Positions 58,275 through 64,000 of a DNA stretch of 64,000 bases are shown in pieces. The position numbers were made by a program, and so were the translations under genes. This stretch comes from Agriotes lineatus. Lineage: Eukaryota > Arthropoda > Insecta > Coleoptera > Elateridae. Positions within the stretch are counted from its first letter, which is position 1, and each line of letters starts with the position of its first letter. Location of the stretch: the NCBI GenBank assembly GCA_940337035.1, contig OW679203.1, positions 29,583,495-29,647,494 of the forward strand. The letters are read 5' to 3'. Below the pieces are notes generated by a model. The model was not told where the DNA came from and made no database searches. It saw only the letters and a program-made list of their open reading frames with translations.

Positions 58275-59644
58275 TGGTATGAGCCTTGATATTGTGGTTC
58301 TAAACAATATGTCAAAAGTCCTCATCGATCCGAGTGCCGCTAAAAATTTTAAGGGGGGGCAAAGGTCACCAAAAACGGTATTTCGTGAATATCTCGTTAA
58401 CGATCACTTTTACAGAAAAAATATTGATTATCAAATTTGTAGCTTATAAAATTTCTAACAATAAAGATATCATGACTTTTATTCGTAAAAGTAATCGTTT
58501 TGGAGATAATTCGATTTACAGAGTTGAAACGTGCACACTTTTCCACACCATCTTCGAGGTAGAGTACACGGTGCGTTTTTTTCATGTGGTGTCCCCAGTA
58601 GGCATATTCCACATTTATTTTTGTTTGGAAAATGTTTAGTGAACTTGTTCATTAATCAATTTTGGATTCAAAACAGAAGTTATTAATATTCATCTTCAGA
58701 CTCTATTTCAATCGGTATGCTTTCCTCTTCATCATCTTTTTCTTCTTCTTCTTGTTCTGCTGTCTTCTCCATATCCATAGATTCAGTCAGGAAATGTGAT
58801 GGATCTACATCTTCAGTGGAGTCGCAAGTATCGACACCATTTATATCGGGTGTTACATTTAAGCAAGACTGACGAGATAAAGTATTTTTTTTCGTATTTT
58901 GTTCACAACGTTGTTTATAGTGTAGTTATAGTGACGCTCTCTAAAGCACCCTACATTTATCAGTCTACCCAATTCTCTACCTTAAAATAATTCCAGGTTT
59001 CTTAAAATTTCTTAAATAATTTGTTATAAACGTTTGAAGAAAAAATACTATATGTTATTCGGAACAAAAGTATCTTTATGTGGCTAGGCTGTAATGATCT
59101 GCCTCGCAAGCTCGGCAGATAAACAGTCAGCCACGCCAAATAAAGTATAATTTTTGCTCCTAATAACATAATATGTATTATGCTCCTACACGAATAGCAA
59201 GCTGATGTCCCTTGAGGTTTTATGACAACGGAGGGAAACTTTCGGAGCACATTCCTTCTCTATCTAGACTACAGTGTACTATATATGTGTTTCTTTCTAT
59301 TTTTATGGGCTCTGAAACAAGGAAATTCTGGAATATTTCAAGTCGCAACTCCAATGAGATATACATGTCATTGATGAGTGCATCTATTCGTTTCAACTCT
59401 GTAAATCGAATTATCTCCAAAACGGTTACTTTTACGAATAAAAGTTATGATATCTTTATTGTTAGAAATTTTATAAGCTACAAATTTAATAATCAATATT
59501 TTTTCTGTAAAGTGACCGTTAACGAGATATTCACGAAATACTGTTTTTGGTGACATTTGCCCTCCCTTAAAATTTTTAGCGGCACTCGGATCGATGAGGA
59601 CTTTTGACATATTGTTTAGAACCACAATATCAAGGCTCATACCA
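58275..59644. mobile_element. Second long-TIR element, related cargo
   Basis: Ends TGGTATGAGCC and GGCTCATACCA are inverse complements. The arms (58275-58530 and about 59393-59644) match over about 250 bp with few differences, including ATTGTGGTTCTAAACAATAT and CGGTATTTCGTGAATATCTC. The middle contains the C-terminal end of a protein related to the one in 37674-39819. No target duplication found. The TIR sequences of the two elements do not look alike, so they are different families with the same kind of cargo. Confidence 0.8.
58683..58871 (-). pseudogene. C-terminal remnant of the PIN-like, cysteine-rich protein family
   Basis: Minus-strand open frame ending at TAA (58683). It reads QSCLNVTPDINGVD, then CDSTEDVDPSHFLTESMDME, an EEEEK run and ESEDEY. 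QSCLN corresponds to the end of the CGHCHGQSC motif of the gene at 38000-39450, and both have an acidic tail. The rest of the gene is absent, so this is a deletion derivative. The EEE run is a GAA repeat that appears as a TTC microsatellite on the + strand. Confidence 0.6.
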
Positions 59645-59649
59645 TGCAA

Positions 59650-62600
59650 ATATAAACTGGCTATATATGTTAATATTAAAATAAACAATCCAGGCAAGGC
59701 AGGCTAGATGCTCGTTTCAACTTGGAGTCTCGCTCTTCTCATATAACAAAGGGGATGGATACATTCTGCATCATTGATGTATATATACTAGTCATCAACG
59801 CTTTTAATCATTAATTGTAATATTTTCATTTAAGTCGTTCATATCCTACGTGGGCAAGTTACTTAAAATTAAGAATTGCAAAAATAGCAACAACGTATAA
59901 CGATTTACAGTTATAGTAGATACATTTATTGACAACGATTCAAATTTTCAAAATAGTTTAAAAATCTAGTGGTGCTATAACGGTTGTACGATCACGCGCT
60001 AATAAAAAAGGTAACAACAATGGTAATGATATTTACGTAAAAAATGAGTTGTTTACATAACGTTATCGTCAATGAAAAGTTGTCACATTTAAAAACTGAC
60101 AGTTAAAATTTAATCTAAAATTTTACCTTATAGCTAAGATACCCCTTAATTGTTGAATAATATGACGGTAGAGTGGACGTTGTTTAATTGCAAAATATAG
60201 GACCAATTATCACAATTACAACATTAATGAATGGGAATGGGAAAGTACCCCGATAGAGTCACCCGAAGGATTTATATTGATCGCTTAGTCAAGACCAATA
60301 TCAAAAGCACCAATAAAACAAAACCATATATCAATAATCACGATTTTATTTAATAGATTAAGTATATGGAGAACGTCGAATAAGGGTCGAAATGGTTGAT
60401 TAGGGTTGATACAGCAAACCGATTATTGAAACTGATAAATCAGGTCGATGAAACTGTAGAAAATTACTTGTTAAGTACTTAAACGCTATACCAGAAGATT
60501 AACTTACCTCTCAGTTATTTTTCGGGTTAAGTGTAATTGTAACAATTTAAATGTCAATATAAGGATGTTCCCGTACCCCTCAAGACAGCAGTACTAAAGC
60601 CTGTTGTTACCCATTAGTATAGCAACTAAAATACTCATTATCTCAAGCAAATTGCGAATAGCGTCAAAAATCCCTAACAATTTATGCTGATAACCAATAA
60701 TAACCTTACCGTCAATATATTATGCTTGTCATATAAATACAAAGGTTTTGCTTACTAGTCATATAAAAATGTCGTCTAATTATAAGTTCAGTTTATCCGG
60801 ACATACTTACCTTTCGTGCAGCAGAGTACACATCTCCTTCTTAAATACTTGATTGCTTGATGATGAGCCTCTTTTAGTCTTTATTCTTCTGGCACATGAG
60901 GCTTGTGTTTTTTACTGATACTCCTGGTGAATATATATCAGTTTAATTAAGGCCATTTTTGTTCGGTAATAAGACATTCTACAGGAAAACGACTAATACC
61001 TTAATATTGCTGTTTTAGGCTAATCCATTTTTCCATGGATAACAAATGCGTCCATGACACAAGTATCAAGAAAATAGAAAAATACCATGTACCGTCACTT
61101 TGTTTGCCTCAGAATTGTTTTTTTCTGGTCAAATTTACTTGTATTAATTATATAGTGTGAGCAAAAAGAAAGTTTATCAAAGATAATGTTACATCTTTTT
61201 ATATTTTTTTTACTAAAGATTGTTTCTTCGAAAATCCAGATATAGGGGATACATCTTCGTGGAGGGTCTCGAAGTGAATATTTTACACATGTAGTTTCTA
61301 TTAGAAAAAATTAAATATTCGATTTTTATTACTTTAAAAACTGGCTTGTTAATAGAATTACATACCGAAAAGCAATTTGAAAAAATTAGTAAAGGGCTTT
61401 ACACGAAACTCCCCTCGCAAGTGCGGGCGGCAATGATCGTTGCACATTTTTCTTCACCATTAGTGCGGATGCATCGGTCGCCGAATCTGTTCGCTGCCAT
61501 CCGCATCAATCGATACACATTTCTGTCCCCTTTATGATGGTCACCCTATATCGGTTCAGTCCCATTTTCTCCAAATACAGAGTCTTATCACGAAATTTGA
61601 GATCGAGGTTGTAACCTGCATGCAAGCGAAGCAGAATCGGCATCTTTTTAAGGAGATTTTGACTTTAAGCCGGATTGCTGAGGGGCAGTGGGTATGGCGG
61701 TAGATTTTTGCAGCCGTTGGGGTTCGTGGGAATCAAACTCACATATTTTGGTCGAGAACCAGATGGTCTACTTTTAAAACAGCACCATTGCTTCTCTTTT
61801 TAAGTGCAGTACCATAAATAGCACCAAGGGAATCTCAGAACGTTTATACAAGGAGCACGTGGTTATTTTTTTATAATTCACCAAGCTACAGTCTTGCTTT
61901 TGTTTTTTTTCAGGTTTGTTTTTTTCATACGTTTATATATATTACGATGATCTCAATAGCCTCTTATAATTGAATTATTTAAAAACGGCTCTAATTATTT
62001 CCACTTTTGGAAATTTGCTCTGCTAATATTTGATTAAACTTCGTATTTATAATTAAATGACTCTATCTCAGGGTTAGGTCTCTACATCCAAGTTAAAACT
62101 ACTAATTTGCTATTATTAATTATTTAAAGTCCTATTAAACATTTAATTGTAAGCACTCCGTACGTCGCTATTTAACTAATGGGAATTAACAAATATGGTA
62201 GTTCTAACTGATGGGACCTACAATAATTCAAGATGGTTTCCTAGCCTAGAAAGTACATTTCTACCTCTGACACGAGCCGGAAGTGACGCTCAAAGGGACG
62301 CCAATCCATCCAGAATCACAAACTAACACTTTTAGGTGGTAAATCTGGCCTTTTAATGGCTTCTGCGATGAATCTAGGGCTACCTGCCCCGAGCTGGACC
62401 TCCCACGATGCTCTGAACAAGCAGTTGTTGCCAACCTACAGTTTGCTGGGGGCCTTAATGTAGGGCTCCACTGCACCACACGTACGATGCTTGCTGATAC
62501 ACTTGTATACGGACTTATAAAACTTGACCTCAGTAGAATAACTTCCAAATACCATGGCTTCCGGTGCACCAAATCAACGCCGCGTATTTACCTTTGCGGA

Positions 62601-63730
62601 AGCCCAATTCAACGGAAAACTTCCACAAATAACCCATAACACCATCTCTCAATAAAACACAACTTTTCGTTAACTTTGGTATTTAATAACACATAGAATT
62701 AACTTATTTTGGGGCAGTTTGGCAAAACACAACCAAATCTGTTGACGAAGCCACCCCAATTGTTTTGTTTTTGTTGCATGAAATGCCAAACCTGCTTTGA
62801 TTTTAATTTGTTTTTAAACGAGGATAAAGCTATTCTAGCAATTATTCTTAAGGCTTACTCTATTTTATAATAAATCGGAAATTTAAATTATTACGTTTAC
62901 TGGACATTCTTATAATAAATATCTGTTTTGTTCGTTATGTTACTAATAATTATTATTTGAAATATAAAGCCACTAAAATATGTTTATAGCAATATTTAAC
63001 CAAGGCTATTTTTTATTTCTCTGTATTTGTTTTCTTTAATATAACATTTGTTCTATGGAAATCCACACTTTATCAAATTAATGTTTTATTTTCGTTTATG
63101 GCTTTATAGTGTTTCTGTCATTTAATATCTTTGTGTTCTACGCCAAATCAACTTTTTCTTTTGGTCCTTCCTTACTTTACAAGATTTTTTTTACTTAAGC
63201 AGCTATTTTGTCTATTTTCAATAATTTATTTCTTGTTACGGCGCAACTACTTAGAATTTATTATCTCTCAGTATTAGTCTCTTATACTCTCCTTTCTTTG
63301 ATATCGTTATTTTATCTGTATCTGATTTACAAAACTAAAATCCTTTACTACAGAGATTATTTGGACAGTTAATTTTTTACGCCCAGTCGTACGTAGCATA
63401 AACCGATCGAAATTATAATTTGCCTTTTTTTTGCTATGATAGTGGTAAATACAAGTAGTTTTCCGTCTAGTGATTTCTGTAGTATCTATCTATTTCGATT
63501 CTAAAGAGGCAATTTTTTGCATTAATGTGCTATAAATTACTTTTCCCTTCAATTTTTTTCTCGTTGAAATCTACGTCGTCTAATCTGATTTTGACATGTT
63601 AAGATCATGACCCTTCAGGGTCCATAAAATTTACCATTTTTTCTGCTTGTATAATTATCACCAAATACATCGATTTAGCCAATTACCAATACTGCAAGAA
63701 TATTGTACGGAATAGCTATCACTTTGGAAA
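59650..63730. other. No gene recognised
   Basis: Mostly A+T-rich. 61690-61800 has a tRNA-like B box on the minus strand (GAGTTTGATTCCCAC), perhaps another SINE. 62260-62600 is G+C-richer with a 103-codon minus-strand ORF lacking a motif. 62800-63640 is A-rich on the minus strand, as in LINE linkers, but no motif is certain. Confidence 0.35.
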
Positions 63731-63734
63731 TACA

Positions 63735-63890
63735 GCAACTTGTAATCCAACATGGGTCCCAGGTGGTGTAGTTTGAACAAGCGTCAACGTTCGATCAGAG
63801 TTAAGCAACGCTTCTTCTGGTTAGAACTTGGATAGGAGTTCCATGGCTTCTTCTCTCGGCGCCTCGTGATACGGCTGTCACGGAAATAGT
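63735..63890 (+). mobile_element. 5S rRNA-derived SINE
   Basis: CGATCAGAGTTAAGCAACGC and then GGTTAGAACTTGGATAGGAG align well with the internal promoter (A box, intermediate element and C box) of 5S rRNA, whose standard text is GAAGTTAAGC and GGTTAGTACTTGGATGGG. The 5' third does not match 5S and the 3' end continues into GTTGGTCCCGG, shared with 37150-37295. This suits a SINE with a 5S-type promoter rather than a 5S gene. Confidence 0.6.
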
Positions 63891-64000
63891 TGGTCCCGGA
63901 TGTCATAATAACATCATGACAGTCGTTAGTGGGGCTGGAAGTCTCCATATAATTTACAGTGACGCCTATAATTGGCCTAACGGCTGTTGGCTGAGTACCA

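Noticed and set aside
61690..61800. tRNA-like B box on the minus strand
   Set aside because: Only the B box and an approximate anticodon arm can be drawn. No A box in place and no full cloverleaf, so not listed as tRNA or firm SINE.
62261..62572. 103-codon minus-strand ORF in a G+C-richer patch
   Set aside because: No motif, and alternative frames are also open. No splice or expression evidence can be seen.
1..64000. CRISPR arrays, bacterial operons, prophage
   Set aside because: No regularly spaced repeats, ribosome binding sites or tightly packed genes. The window is clearly eukaryotic.

Overview
This 64 kb window is A+T-rich animal DNA that looks like an insect genome. The reasons are split genes with GT-AG introns, many decayed jockey-like LINEs, a Ty3/Gypsy element, mariner, hAT, Penelope-like and ZSWIM/MULE-derived sequences, and tRNA- and 5S-derived SINEs. 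No prokaryotic gene layout is present. A beetle or a similar repeat-rich insect is my guess; the sequence does not settle it. A run of exactly 100 N (22125-22224) is an assembly gap.

The one host gene I can build with confidence is on the + strand from 40036 to at least 57465. It has four coding exons with matching phases and encodes an LRRC23-like leucine-rich-repeat protein, a radial-spoke protein of motile cilia and flagella. The 3' part of the gene appears to lie beyond the window. Introns 1 (7.2 kb) and 2 (9.5 kb) are full of transposon debris, and a long-inverted-repeat transposon sits about 0.2 kb upstream of the start codon. Three weaker exon candidates lie on the - strand (7.5, 8.8 and 22.2 kb).

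Region by region: 0-12 kb holds LINE remnants, one MITE, a Penelope remnant, SINEs and two exon candidates. 12-22 kb is mostly unique, with a mariner fossil, a possible promoter and a G+C-rich block at 16-17 kb. 23.4-31.5 kb is a nearly intact - strand Ty3/Gypsy element with two LTRs of about 1.03 kb, gag and pol, overlapping in the -1 frame at a textbook frameshift signal. 31.7-34.2 kb is a broken ZSWIM3/1-like gene. 34.4-36.5 kb is a row of foldback elements. 37.7-39.8 kb is a TIR transposon carrying a broken gene of a multi-copy PIN-like/cysteine-rich family; a relative sits at 58.3-59.6 kb. 40.5-43.4 kb is a nested stack (an hAT with an exact 8 bp target duplication inside an older MITE). 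44-50.5 kb holds three LINE remnants and a 223 bp tandem duplication. The last 14 kb holds LRRC23 exons 3-4, the second PIN-like element and a 5S-derived SINE.

The most noteworthy points are the Gypsy -1 frameshift cassette, the two related PIN-like TIR elements, the transposon at the LRRC23 promoter, and the dense inverted-repeat cluster. All homology statements come from reading translations and motifs by eye; no database search was run.
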